64,000 nt of DNA, from the NCBI GenBank assembly GCA_024102635.1, contig JAGFJO010000068.1:1-64000 (forward strand), written 5' to 3'. The position numbers and the translations under genes were made by a program. A model generated the notes under the pieces. It was given only the letters and a program-made list of their open reading frames with translations. It did not search any database and was not told where the DNA came from. Below, one piece after another: positions 8,498-16,998 of the stretch. Positions within the stretch are counted from its first letter, which is position 1. Each line of letters opens with the position of its first letter. This DNA comes from Deltaproteobacteria bacterium. Its GTDB lineage: Bacteria > Bdellovibrionota_C > UBA2361 > JAGFJO01.

Positions 8498-9496
8498 TTA
8501 AGGAACCAGCACGGCCGTTCCATCGAAGCCATCTCTCTTGAGGCGCTCCAGTACCTGGTTTGCCTCACCTAATGGGAAAGTTGTAACGGATGGACGTATT
8601 GGAATGGCGGCTGCTATTTCAAGCAGCTCTCTCCCGTCCTGGCGGGTGTTTGATTCTACGCTGCAAAGGTTCTTCTCATGAAAAAGGCACTGCTCGTAGT
8701 TTAGCGCAGGAATATCGCTCATATGTATGCCCGCTAATGCAGCGGTGCCGCCCTTCTTCAAGGCCCTCAGCGCAGGAGGAACAAGTTCCCCGGCAGGCGC
8801 AAACACAATTGCACTGTCAACCGGCTCCGGGGGCAGATCGCCGGCTTCCCCTACCCAAACTGCTCCAAGCTCGCGCGCGAAGCGGCGGTGTTTTTCGCCC
8901 CGCGTTGCAACAAACACGCGCGCTCCCCAATACTGCGCTATCTGAATAGTAACGTGCGCCGATGAGCCGAATCCATAGATGGCGAGGCTCCCGCCACGAG
9001 GAAGAGCGCTGCGCTTTAGTGCGCGGTATCCGATGATTCCGGCACACAGAAGAGGTGTCGCTTCGATATCAGAAAAGCTCTCCGGCAATAGATAAACAAA
9101 TTTCTCAGGCGCTGTAATGTACTCAGCATAGCCGCCATGCCTGGTGTAGCCTGTATACAGTGAACGAGGACAGAGGTTTTCCCTGCCTGTGAGGCAAAAC
9201 TCACACTGCTGGCAAGTTTTATGAAGCCACGCCACCCCGACTCTATCTCCTATTCGGCGCTCGATGCACCCAGACCCCAGCTTCTCAACTACTCCTGCCA
9301 CCTGGTGTCCCGGTATTACAGGGTTAAGGCCGTCCGGCAGATCCCCTTCTACGACATGTAGATCGGTGCGGCATACCCCACACGCAGTGATTCGAACCAA
9401 CACTTCCTCTGCTTGTGGATCCGGTATCTTCACATCTTTTTCAACAAGCGGATGCGATTCAACCGGCCCTTTTTGTTCCAGCATCAATGCTTTCAT
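8498..9496 (-). CDS. Zinc-dependent alcohol dehydrogenase family protein
   Basis: 332-residue medium-chain dehydrogenase. Catalytic-zinc region ITACGVCRTDLHVVEG and PGHQVAGVVEKLG; structural zinc C-x2-C-x2-C-x7-C in CQQCEFCLTGRENLC; Rossmann motif IYGFGSSAHVTIQIA. It should oxidise alcohols or reduce aldehydes with NAD(P). It is close to the AdhP/adh-A type of single-gene enzymes; the true substrate is unknown. It is monocistronic, ends 25 bases from the convergent M48 gene, and is divergent from the unknown gene at 9832. Confidence 0.88.
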   Translation of the reverse strand: MKALMLEQKGPVESHPLVEKDVKIPDPQAEEVLVRITACGVCRTDLHVVEGDLPDGLNPVIPGHQVAGVVEKLGSGCIERRIGDRVGVAWLHKTCQQCEFCLTGRENLCPRSLYTGYTRHGGYAEYITAPEKFVYLLPESFSDIEATPLLCAGIIGYRALKRSALPRGGSLAIYGFGSSAHVTIQIAQYWGARVFVATRGEKHRRFARELGAVWVGEAGDLPPEPVDSAIVFAPAGELVPPALRALKKGGTAALAGIHMSDIPALNYEQCLFHEKNLCSVESNTRQDGRELLEIAAAIPIRPSVTTFPLGEANQVLERLKRDGFDGTAVLVP

Positions 9497-9712
9497 AAGC
9501 GCTGTCCTCCCGCGCCAATCGATTTAATCAGCAAAGACTATCAAAATTCTTTAATAGAGCGCAGGTAAATGATATTAAGGTGAATTGCCTGATCTTTTTC
9601 AAGAATGCTGCGGCAGATCAATATGTGCTGCTTCTGATTGCAAAGCGCCTTGTTTTGCAGTGAGAGGCAGTATCCTCAAGGTTCTATTAGAGGTTTTTCA
9701 CTCCGTAAAGCT

Positions 9713-9759
9713 CACTGGACCTTTAAGCCGCCTGCCCAAAGCCGCTTAAAGGTCCAGTG
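9713..9759. repeat. 16-bp perfect inverted repeat upstream of the 9832 gene
   Basis: CACTGGACCTTTAAGC at 9713-9728 is exactly inverted at 9744-9759, separated by 15 bases. The 335-base gap between adh (minus) and the gene at 9832 (plus) holds nothing else recognisable. As RNA it would be a strong hairpin in the 5' leader of the 9832 gene; as DNA, two half-sites about three helical turns apart. No T-run follows, so a simple terminator is less likely. Confidence 0.6.
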
Positions 9760-9831
9760 CGTTGCTGGCCTTCGAGTTACAGCTCGAATTCACTTTGCTC
9801 CCCTTTTGTCCATCTGGACAAGGAGGATCTC

Positions 9832-10314
9832 GTGGCTAGTTTACGGACGAAGTTGCGATCAACCCCGGGCAGCAATCCGGTCACGATCGCCAGGCAAACG
9901 ATCCCCGTCGTGCGATTCGGCGGTGGAGCAGATGGGGATTGCGCGTTGGGTGGCGCCATGCGGGCCTATGCCGTTTTGCGGCACCGCTTTGGCCTGGGCA
10001 GGATTGAAGTCCCCTTTAGTCCTTTCCCGACCAGCGACATCGCAGCGCGGTTCGTTTGTGAGCTTCGAACGAAGCTCGACTCTCCGATTCCGTTCCAAGT
10101 CGCAAAAGACCGGGTCATTGGCATCATCTCGCTCAATGACAGCAGTCATTTTGATCTGGCATGGAACGAGCTGGAGAAGCTTCTTCCCGGCAAGCTGTGG
10201 CGGCGGGCGCGAAAGCGGTTCAATGCCCAGCGCAAGAAGAGCTTGGGCAGCAAGGCTGCAAGCCGGCACATTAAAGAGCGCAGGCCTGCAAAGCGCGAGC
10301 TGGCCTATGTGTAA
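9832..10314 (+). CDS. Protein of unknown function, basic C-terminus
   Basis: 160 residues from a GTG at 9832, chosen because an AAGGAGG ribosome-binding site sits 6 bases before it; longer frames starting at 9757 have no such site. The N-terminal half is neutral (VVRFGGGADGDCALGG), the C-terminal ~45 residues are very basic (KLWRRARKRFNAQRKK...), suggesting nucleic-acid binding. No signal peptide or membrane segment. It is flanked by a large inverted repeat upstream and a GC-rich hairpin downstream, so it forms a self-contained unit. I do not recognise the family. Confidence 0.6.
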   Translation: MASLRTKLRSTPGSNPVTIARQTIPVVRFGGGADGDCALGGAMRAYAVLRHRFGLGRIEVPFSPFPTSDIAARFVCELRTKLDSPIPFQVAKDRVIGIISLNDSSHFDLAWNELEKLLPGKLWRRARKRFNAQRKKSLGSKAASRHIKERRPAKRELAYV

Positions 10315-10336
10315 CTGATTTCGACTGTTTTCATGA

Positions 10337-10370
10337 AGGGCGGCGTCTGGTGAAATCCGGACGCCGCCCT
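10337..10370. terminator. GC-rich hairpin between convergent genes
   Basis: A stem of 14 pairs (one G-T) with a 6-base loop: AGGGCGGCGTCTGG pairs with CCGGACGCCGCCCT. It lies 22 bases after the stop of the 9832 gene and 29 bases from the end of the HerA gene. There is no clear T-run on either strand, so it may be a bidirectional, imperfect intrinsic terminator. Confidence 0.55.
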
Positions 10371-10398
10371 CTATTGGAGAGGCCTCTCTCTATTCTTT

Positions 10399-11772
10399 CT
10401 ACCGCCAGCAATTTTGGAAGTCAGGGCCACGCGAATCCGGCCTATTTTTCGGGGGATTGACTTTCAGCACAATCGGCTCATCGATGCTGACTCCGACCAT
10501 TACAGCATGTCCCGGCAGCAGCGTCGGCACCTTCAGCATAACCTCTCTGCTTATAACGCCCGATGCTCGTTCGACCACGCTCAGGTCGTAATCATTCGTC
10601 ATTCTGTGGATGAGAAACACTCCCATCTGACTCAGCACGTCATCGGGAATATCACGCGGACGCTGGGTCGAGAGTAAAATGTTGAGTGCATACTTTCGCC
10701 CCTCTTTGGCGATTAAACCGAACGCATCAAGAGGAAAGTTTTCGTTGTCTCGAAGGGCTTTAGAGAGGAACTGATGGGCCTCATCAAGCACGATAAGCAG
10801 CGGTTGCTTTAAAAAGCGGCTCGCACGCGCTAATTCGAGAAGATGCCTAGCTATAGAATTGCCCAAGATCTCTCTGGTGTTATGCTCAAAGGGGAGGTGT
10901 TTCAGCGATATTCGTAGCACCTTACTATCCGGATCATCCAGAAAAGCGGGTACCTCATCGAATATCGAAGGCAGGCGTCGCGGTTTGAAGATGGCTTCCA
11001 GGTTAGGCGAATGCACCATGTCCTGTATGCGGTTTACCAGCGGCACACAGTATGAGAGATCTAAACCGTTCGGACTTCCCCAAACCATCGGCTCTGTTGG
11101 GCTGCGCTGCGGATCAATGCACTCGTTCTGTATCTGCTGCGGAAGATGCCGTATATCAAATTCGTTATATGGCGATTCAATCTGAGAGATGAAGCGTGCA
11201 CGCTCACGTTCAAACTCCACTTTCGATCGGTGAGCTTTCAAAATCGTTCCATCGGCCGAAAGGATTGGAGCTAAAAGAGCGAGTTTAAGGCTATGGATTG
11301 CCGCTCTAAACTTGGGGCCCTGACTCGGGCCTGACGGCTTGAATATCGCAAAAAGATCACTTTCTCGAAGATGGTAATAAGGAACGGAGACCGCCTTTTC
11401 ATTTTCGCTCGATGCCACTCCCACCGATAAGTGTGTGACCCCATTATCAAGCGCCCCGAATTCCCCGGCGGCGTCGAAAAGAACTACTTTAGATCTAAAC
11501 TGGGATATCTCCTCGATTATTCGCCCGAGCGTCCAGCTCTTGCCGCCACCGGTGGCGCCTACTACCGCGCAATGCCGCCCGAGCAGATGCTCCGGCAGCG
11601 CGCTCACGGCATGGTTCCCAGCTTCATTTTGTCCGAGATTAATTCGCAGCTCAGCGGGATGTGAATGCTGCTGCGGCCTGGAAGGCCGGGCAATTGATGC
11701 GCTTGGAGTACTTCTTACATGACCAGCGGCTGGATTAGGGACTATTCGTCCTCTTTCAAGTTGATCCGTCAT
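10399..11772 (-). CDS. HerA/FtsK-type DNA translocase ATPase (DUF87)
   Basis: 457 residues. Walker A VVGATGGGKSWT (about residues 70-81), Walker B LLIVLDEAHQFL, and the downstream sensor STQRPRDIP typical of HerA-like hexameric ATPases that pump DNA. In archaea HerA works with the nuclease NurA; bacterial relatives also pair with SIR2-like or other nucleases in defence islands. No nuclease is encoded beside it here: the neighbours are the unknown gene at 9832 (convergent) and a flagellin-like gene (divergent). The N-terminal ~55 residues are low-complexity and probably disordered, without the usual HAS-barrel. Confidence 0.8.
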   Translation of the reverse strand: MTDQLERGRIVPNPAAGHVRSTPSASIARPSRPQQHSHPAELRINLGQNEAGNHAVSALPEHLLGRHCAVVGATGGGKSWTLGRIIEEISQFRSKVVLFDAAGEFGALDNGVTHLSVGVASSENEKAVSVPYYHLRESDLFAIFKPSGPSQGPKFRAAIHSLKLALLAPILSADGTILKAHRSKVEFERERARFISQIESPYNEFDIRHLPQQIQNECIDPQRSPTEPMVWGSPNGLDLSYCVPLVNRIQDMVHSPNLEAIFKPRRLPSIFDEVPAFLDDPDSKVLRISLKHLPFEHNTREILGNSIARHLLELARASRFLKQPLLIVLDEAHQFLSKALRDNENFPLDAFGLIAKEGRKYALNILLSTQRPRDIPDDVLSQMGVFLIHRMTNDYDLSVVERASGVISREVMLKVPTLLPGHAVMVGVSIDEPIVLKVNPPKNRPDSRGPDFQNCWR

Positions 11773-12130
11773 TATCTAAACCAATGTCCAATAAGTATAA
11801 AAACCGCACCAAACCATACTATACATAGATCGTGGCGCATCACTCTAAGCTTGAGCCCAATATTTCAATGATGCCAGGCAATCAGGAACTAATCACCTAC
11901 TCTCTGCTCGGCGGCCTGAATAGTCGAACGCCGATTCGGATATCTAGTCCAAGTACTTGAAATTACACTGGTCAATTTCGAGCAGATACTTTGAGAAATT
12001 TCTAAAGTATTGAAACAGGAGGACGACATATTAGATGAGTTACTTTAAATAGGAGGCCACTTCCTGCGAGGACGCGGATCAGATGGTGTAGTTAAGTTGT
12101 TTAGCCTCTGACACGGAAGTGGAAAGTAGT
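11773..12130. promoter_or_regulatory. Divergent intergenic region HerA / flagellin-like gene
   Basis: 358 bases with no gene. Two strong Shine-Dalgarno-like AGGAGG stretches (12017-12022 and 12051-12056) occur without a sizeable reading frame after them; the first is followed by a 5-codon frame (12035-12052) only. The region must contain promoters for both flanking genes, but no clear -35/-10 pair stands out. Confidence 0.4.
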
Positions 12131-12934
12131 ATGGATGTAAAGGATGTACGCGCTCCCCAAGGCTCAGTAAAACCGGCCGGAAGGGAGATAGAAACTCAGA
12201 ATAAGGCCCGTCGTTCAGCTGTAGCTCTAGCCACACTAATTCCCAGCAACACGCAGAACTCTCAAAGAACCGACCGAGTTGATACTCGTTCACGTTCGAC
12301 CGCTAAGAGCGAAATACGAGCACGGATTAATGAGGTAATTAACGTCACCAATGTGGCGGCCGATGCAACTACTCAGATCTCAAATCTGGTAAAAAGCATA
12401 GACGGAATCGTGGAGCAGGCTAAGGAGGATAACATAACCCCTCAGCGCCGCGCCGTACTCGAAAAAGAAGCCAATGAGCTGGTAGACGAGATAAAGAAGG
12501 CCGCTCAGTCCAGCGCCAGTAACGGGATAAGGCCGCTTACGGGCGAGAAGATCCGGCTGGAGGTGGAAGAGCGCATCGGCAGAACGTTGGAGATTATGCT
12601 GCCTGATGAAGCGAAAGACGCCTTTGGCCTCGGGAATTTCACCTTCTCCACAAAAGAGACGATTATCTCGACAATTGCCAATGTTAAAGAAGCGGAGCGA
12701 AGTATCTTGAAGTTGCGTGAGGCAGTGCAAGAAGCTTCGCGCTCCGTTAGTGAAACGGCCTCCTCCGTGGAGGTTGCACTTCAGAATCTAGAGGCTTCTG
12801 AGGCCACGATCCGCGACGTCGATGCGGCGATCAAGCTGGCAGGCGAAACGAAGATCGGGATCGGACAGGACCCGGAATCGGCGCTCGAATCGGTGGGCCA
12901 ACTCGACTCTTCGGCGCTCGGACTGCTGGATTAA
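12131..12934 (+). CDS. Flagellin-like protein (degenerate D0/D1 domains)
   Basis: 267 residues (ATG 12131; a GTG at 12119 is also in frame). No family motif is exact, but the order of features matches flagellin: a helical stretch with TQISNLVKSIDGIVEQA, then ITPQRRAVLEKEANELVDEI and SSASNGIRPLTG (compare the NGxxLLxG end of the flagellin N domain), then a STKETIISTIANVKEAE segment and a C-terminal SEATIRDVDAA equal to the conserved SRIRDxDxA of flagellin C domains. It lacks the canonical first ~30 residues and the final helix, so it may not polymerise normally. No flagellar genes are nearby. Assignment is by my own pattern reading. Confidence 0.55.
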   Translation: MDVKDVRAPQGSVKPAGREIETQNKARRSAVALATLIPSNTQNSQRTDRVDTRSRSTAKSEIRARINEVINVTNVAADATTQISNLVKSIDGIVEQAKEDNITPQRRAVLEKEANELVDEIKKAAQSSASNGIRPLTGEKIRLEVEERIGRTLEIMLPDEAKDAFGLGNFTFSTKETIISTIANVKEAERSILKLREAVQEASRSVSETASSVEVALQNLEASEATIRDVDAAIKLAGETKIGIGQDPESALESVGQLDSSALGLLD

Positions 12935-13176
12935 ATCCGCTCTCGTTGATCTCATTGTCAAATTATTTGTAGCGTGGCTCTGTCATCTTTCAGTGTGGCC
13001 ATTGTACTTAGGAGACCAAGAGTCCTGCCAAGGACGCTCTATCTTGAACAAGAATCGGAGGTAATTTACAAAGAGGGCGGCGAGATCAGCGAGGGGGAGG
13101 ACTTTTAGCATTCTCACCGAGCTCTTTGTTCGATTATCCATGGCTACCTGCCCGGCGTATCAGTATTCTCGCGCCT

Positions 13177-13206
13177 TTGTACATGTCCCCCCAAACAAGG
13201 TATACT
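13177..13206 (+). promoter_or_regulatory. Probable ffh promoter giving a leaderless mRNA
   Basis: TTGTAC (13177-13182), an 18-base spacer and TATACT (13201-13206). Transcription should begin about 7 bases later, at or next to the ffh ATG (13214). No Shine-Dalgarno sequence precedes that ATG. Confidence 0.45.
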
Positions 13207-13213
13207 GCCCAAC

Positions 13214-14584
13214 ATGTTTGACTCGTTACAGCAAAAGTTAGATGGTGCCTTAAGAAAGATCCGCGGCCGCTCGGTTCTTACGCAAAAGGATATCGAAGCC
13301 GCCATGCGCGAGGTGCGCATGGCGCTCCTTGAAGCAGATGTAAATTTTAAAGTCGCCAAAGAGTTCTGCGATCGTGTCGCCGCCCAGGCAAGCGGTGAAG
13401 AGATTCTGAAAAGCCTTACTCCCGATCAACAGGTTATAAAGCTCGTTCACCAAGAGCTGGTAAATGTCATGGGAGAGGAAGCGGCGCCTCTCAATCTGGC
13501 CGTGGCTCCCCCGGCGGTTGTTATGCTGGTCGGGCTGCAGGGTTCGGGAAAAACAACGACGGTAGGTAAGCTAGCGCGCTTCCTACGGGAAAGTGAGCGG
13601 CGGAAGCCGCTTTTGGTCCCGGCAGACGTATATCGCCCGGCGGCCATCGACCAGCTCAAAACTTTGGGAGGCCAGCTCAAACTGGAAGTATTCCCTTCTA
13701 GCAGCGAGCAGAACCCGGTGAATATTGCTAAGGAGTCTGTGACCTATGCTTCGCAGCGCGGCTTCGATGTCGTCATCATAGACACCGCCGGCCGATTACA
13801 GATCGATACCGAGCTGATGCAGGAGTTGCGAGAGATAAGTGACGCCGTCATGCCGCATGAGATCCTGCTGGTGGTGGACGCAATGACCGGCCAAGAGGCC
13901 GTAAATGTTGCGCAGGGCTTCGATAAGGCACTGGAGATAGATGGCCTTATTCTAACAAAACTGGACGGCGATGCGCGCGGTGGCGCTGCGCTATCGATGC
14001 GCGCTGTAACCGGCCGGCCGATAAAATTTATCGGGATCGGCGAGAAGCTCGATGCCCTAGAGGTGTTCCATCCGGAACGTATGGCTTCGCGCATTCTCGG
14101 GATGGGTGACGTTCTCTCGCTTATAGAGAAGGCAACTCAGCAAATCGATGTAGAGGAGTCGCTCGCGCTTCAAAAGAAGATTCGCAAGAATGAATTTACC
14201 TTTGATGACTTCTTGGGCCAGCTGGCGATGGTAAAAAAAATGGGGAGCATAACATCTCTCGCCTCTATGATTCCCGGAATGAATAAGATGGTCAAAGATG
14301 TTGATCCGGAGAAAGCAGAAAAGGAGATGAAGCATATCGAAGCTATAATTCTCTCTATGACACCCGGTGAGCGGCGCAATTCCGGCATCATTAACGGCAG
14401 CCGGCGCAGGCGCATCGCGAAAGGCTCGGGTACGAGCGTGGAAGAGGTGAATCGGCTTCTTAAACAGTTCCTAGAGATGAAAAAGATGATGCACAAAATG
14501 AGCAAAATGGGCGCCGGCGGGTTAATGAAGCTAATGGGCGGCGGCATGGGAGGCCTCGGACAGATGCTCAAGGGCGGCAAGTAG
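13214..14584 (+). CDS. ffh: Signal recognition particle protein Ffh (SRP54)
   Basis: 456 residues, normal length. N domain, then the GTPase G domain with GLQGSGKTTTVGKLA (residues 107-121), DTAGRLQ and TKLDGDARGG, and a C-terminal methionine-rich M domain (MKKMMHKMSKMGAGGLMKLMGG) that binds 4.5S RNA and signal peptides. It delivers nascent inner-membrane proteins to FtsY. It heads the cluster ffh-metG-K+ channel; in many bacteria ffh directly precedes rpsP, which here comes 3 kb later. No SRP RNA gene was found in the window. Confidence 0.97.
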   Translation: MFDSLQQKLDGALRKIRGRSVLTQKDIEAAMREVRMALLEADVNFKVAKEFCDRVAAQASGEEILKSLTPDQQVIKLVHQELVNVMGEEAAPLNLAVAPPAVVMLVGLQGSGKTTTVGKLARFLRESERRKPLLVPADVYRPAAIDQLKTLGGQLKLEVFPSSSEQNPVNIAKESVTYASQRGFDVVIIDTAGRLQIDTELMQELREISDAVMPHEILLVVDAMTGQEAVNVAQGFDKALEIDGLILTKLDGDARGGAALSMRAVTGRPIKFIGIGEKLDALEVFHPERMASRILGMGDVLSLIEKATQQIDVEESLALQKKIRKNEFTFDDFLGQLAMVKKMGSITSLASMIPGMNKMVKDVDPEKAEKEMKHIEAIILSMTPGERRNSGIINGSRRRRIAKGSGTSVEEVNRLLKQFLEMKKMMHKMSKMGAGGLMKLMGGGMGGLGQMLKGGK

Positions 14585-14657
14585 TTCTCTAACAGGCGTT
14601 GATAGCGGCCGCTTTTACTAATAGTATTCGGTAACCGGCGATTAAAGCATCGGCTCT

Positions 14658-16181
14658 ATGGAAACCTTCTATATCACCACTCCAATATATTACGTAAACG
14701 ACACCCCGCATATCGGGCATGCTTATACCACCGTAGTGGCCGATATCCTCAACCGTTATCATAAGCTTTTTGCTGACGACTCATTTTTCCTTACGGGGAC
14801 CGACGAGCACGGACAAAAGGTGCAGAATGCTGCTAAAGCGCGTGGTCTTGAACCGCTCGCGCATTGCGATGAGATGGTGCTCCGCTTCCAAGCTGTTTGG
14901 CAGGAGCTTGCCATACAACCTGATTTCTTCATCAGAACTACAATGCCATTTCATCAGGAGTGCGTGCAGCGCTGCTTACAGGTGCTATTCGACAAGGGCG
15001 AGATTTACTCGGACGAATACGAAGGATGGTACTCGGTAAGCGAAGAGATTTTTTACACCGAAAAAGATCTCGTTAACGGGAAAAGTCCTGCCGGAAAAGA
15101 AGTACAGAAGGTTAAAGAGAAAAACTACTTTTTTAAGATGTCCGCGTACCAGGAGCGGCTTATAAAGACTATTGAGGAGAACCCCTACTTCATTCAACCG
15201 GACGGCAAACGAAGTGAGGTGCTGGGATTCCTGAAAGCGCCTCTCGGTGACCTCTGTATCAGCCGGCCTAAAAGCAGGTTGAATTGGGGGATAGAGCTGC
15301 CCTTCGACAGCGAATATGTCACCTATGTCTGGTTCGATGCTTTGGTGAACTACATCTCCGCGCTCGGCATCCATACCCAGGGCCCGAAAGGAGATATCTT
15401 TGACCGCTACTGGCAATCAGCTGTGCATCTAATCGGCAAAGATATTCTCATGACCCACGCGGTCTATTGGCCAACCATGTTAATGGCACTGAACCTCCCC
15501 CTTCCGAAGCAGATCTTCGCTCACGGATGGTGGCTTACCGACGTGGGAAGTAAGATGAGTAAATCGGAAGGGCCGGTAGTTGCTCCGCTGGACATGAAGG
15601 ACCTTGTAGGCGTGGATCCCTTTCGGTACTTCTTGATTCGCGACATCTATCTCGGCAATGACGCTAAATTTTCAAAGGAGCTGGTGCTTGCAAGAATTAA
15701 CTCAGAGCTCGCAAATAACTTCGGCAATCTTGCCTCTCGCACTTTAAATCTTGTGCAAAAGTACTTGGATGGAGCGGTGCCCGCGCCGTCCGAGACTCAA
15801 AACGAGACAAAGGAGCTTTGTATTCTAGCGCTGCAATGCGCTCCAAAGGTGCGAGATCACATCAGAGCCATGGCTCCCAACGTAGCGGTCGAGCAGATCA
15901 TATCTCTTCTTACGGCCACGAATAAATATCTGGACACCCTTGCGCCGTGGAAAGCGGCCAAAAGCGATCTTCCTCTAGCTGCGGAGAGCCTTTATTCGGC
16001 GCTGGAAGTGCTGCGGATTAGCGCCATACTTCTATCTCCCGTTATGCCTAACAAAATGGCCACGCTGCTTGGCTGGCTAGGCTGGAACAAACCGCCGAAC
16101 TTCGAAGATGCAGCAAGCTGGCAGCTGCTGAGCGAAGGCACAAAAGTATCGAAGGGTGAGGTGTTGTTCCCCAGAATATAA
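14658..16181 (+). CDS. metG: Methionyl-tRNA synthetase
   Basis: 507 residues. Class I signatures: HIGH in TPHIGHAYTT (about residues 13-22) and KMSKS in GSKMSKSEGPVV. It charges tRNA-Met in the cytosol. It is a short form: it ends right after the anticodon-binding helical domain and lacks the C-terminal tRNA-binding EMAP-like extension. It lies 73 bases after ffh and 21 bases before the channel gene, so an operon is likely. Confidence 0.95.
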   Translation: METFYITTPIYYVNDTPHIGHAYTTVVADILNRYHKLFADDSFFLTGTDEHGQKVQNAAKARGLEPLAHCDEMVLRFQAVWQELAIQPDFFIRTTMPFHQECVQRCLQVLFDKGEIYSDEYEGWYSVSEEIFYTEKDLVNGKSPAGKEVQKVKEKNYFFKMSAYQERLIKTIEENPYFIQPDGKRSEVLGFLKAPLGDLCISRPKSRLNWGIELPFDSEYVTYVWFDALVNYISALGIHTQGPKGDIFDRYWQSAVHLIGKDILMTHAVYWPTMLMALNLPLPKQIFAHGWWLTDVGSKMSKSEGPVVAPLDMKDLVGVDPFRYFLIRDIYLGNDAKFSKELVLARINSELANNFGNLASRTLNLVQKYLDGAVPAPSETQNETKELCILALQCAPKVRDHIRAMAPNVAVEQIISLLTATNKYLDTLAPWKAAKSDLPLAAESLYSALEVLRISAILLSPVMPNKMATLLGWLGWNKPPNFEDAASWQLLSEGTKVSKGEVLFPRI

Positions 16182-16202
16182 ACTCAGAGGCTCCAGGTAG
16201 AT

Positions 16203-16646
16203 ATGACTCACGCCCATACCAGAGCAGGACGCCATTTTCATTCAGGATTTCGGCACTTCATCCCACAGGTAGCCAAAGTAGCGCGAAATCCGATTTTTGC
16301 GGCCCTTACAGCAGTCGGAAACTTTATGCTTTTTTTCGGAGCTTGGCTCTTTTACACAGCCGAGTATGGCACAAACAGAGATGTCGCAAGCTATGGCGAT
16401 GCCCTCTGGTGGGCCTTTGTAACAATCACTACAGTCGGATACGGCGACATTTCGCCGCAGACAGGGCTTGGAAGAGCTGTAGGCGTGGTACTAGTACTCA
16501 CCGCAGGAGTTCTTTTCTTCTCTTTTATTGCGCTATTAAGCAGCGGCTTTGTTGACCTCGAAGTTCATCATCTGGAGGAGGATGTAGCTAAGCTAAACGA
16601 GAAAGTTGATTCTCTGCTGACCGAAATCAGGTCCTCAAAATCTTAA
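16203..16646 (+). CDS. Two-transmembrane potassium channel with C-terminal coiled coil
   Basis: 147 residues. A first membrane helix (FAALTAVGNFMLFFGAWLF), pore helix and K+ selectivity filter TTVGYGD (about residues 77-83), a second helix (GVVLVLTAGVLFFSFIALL), and a ~35-residue C-terminal heptad region (VHHLEEDVAKLNEKVDSLL) likely to hold the tetramer together. No RCK/TrkA-N ligand domain. Start ATG 16203, 21 bases after metG. Confidence 0.88.
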   Translation: MTHAHTRAGRHFHSGFRHFIPQVAKVARNPIFAALTAVGNFMLFFGAWLFYTAEYGTNRDVASYGDALWWAFVTITTVGYGDISPQTGLGRAVGVVLVLTAGVLFFSFIALLSSGFVDLEVHHLEEDVAKLNEKVDSLLTEIRSSKS

Positions 16647-16648
16647 GG

Positions 16649-16922
16649 CATTACTACTGTAAGTCGCAGGACGTGCGGATAAGCGAGCGTAGCGAGCTTA
16701 TGTTGAGCACGTAATAATTCGATTAAAATCGCGAGCCAGTGAGCGATTTTTCAGCATTTGCGATGAGTAACGAAGTATTGCGGAAATTCGCAATGCCTCT
16801 AACGGCCGAATCGCAACATTTGTTTTCGAGCTAAAGCGTCCCGAACTTGGCGCAAGACGACCCCTCGACAAGCTCGGGGGAGCGGCAGAACAACGAAGTA
16901 TTGCTGAAAATTCGGCCGTTAG
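16649..16922. repeat. Palindromic intergenic repeat, copy A
   Basis: This fills most of the gap between the convergent K+ channel and the secreted-protein gene. It starts with a CATTAC...ACTGTAAGTCGCAGG block (16649-16670) shared with 54207-54229, carries GCGAGCGTAGCGAGC, and repeats AACGAAGTATTGC at about 16769 and 16892. Its last part (16799-16922) is bounded by a perfect 13-bp inverted repeat, CTAACGGCCGAAT (16799-16811) and ATTCGGCCGTTAG (16910-16922). Inside lies CCCCTCGACAAGCTCGGGGG (16861-16880), a REP-like small palindrome. Confidence 0.65.
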
Positions 16923-16998
16923 AAAAGGGGCCCTTCCTTGGGCCTCGTAACTACCATCCCTGCTTTCTGTGAGAATGTAACGAGAGAAAAGAGACTTC

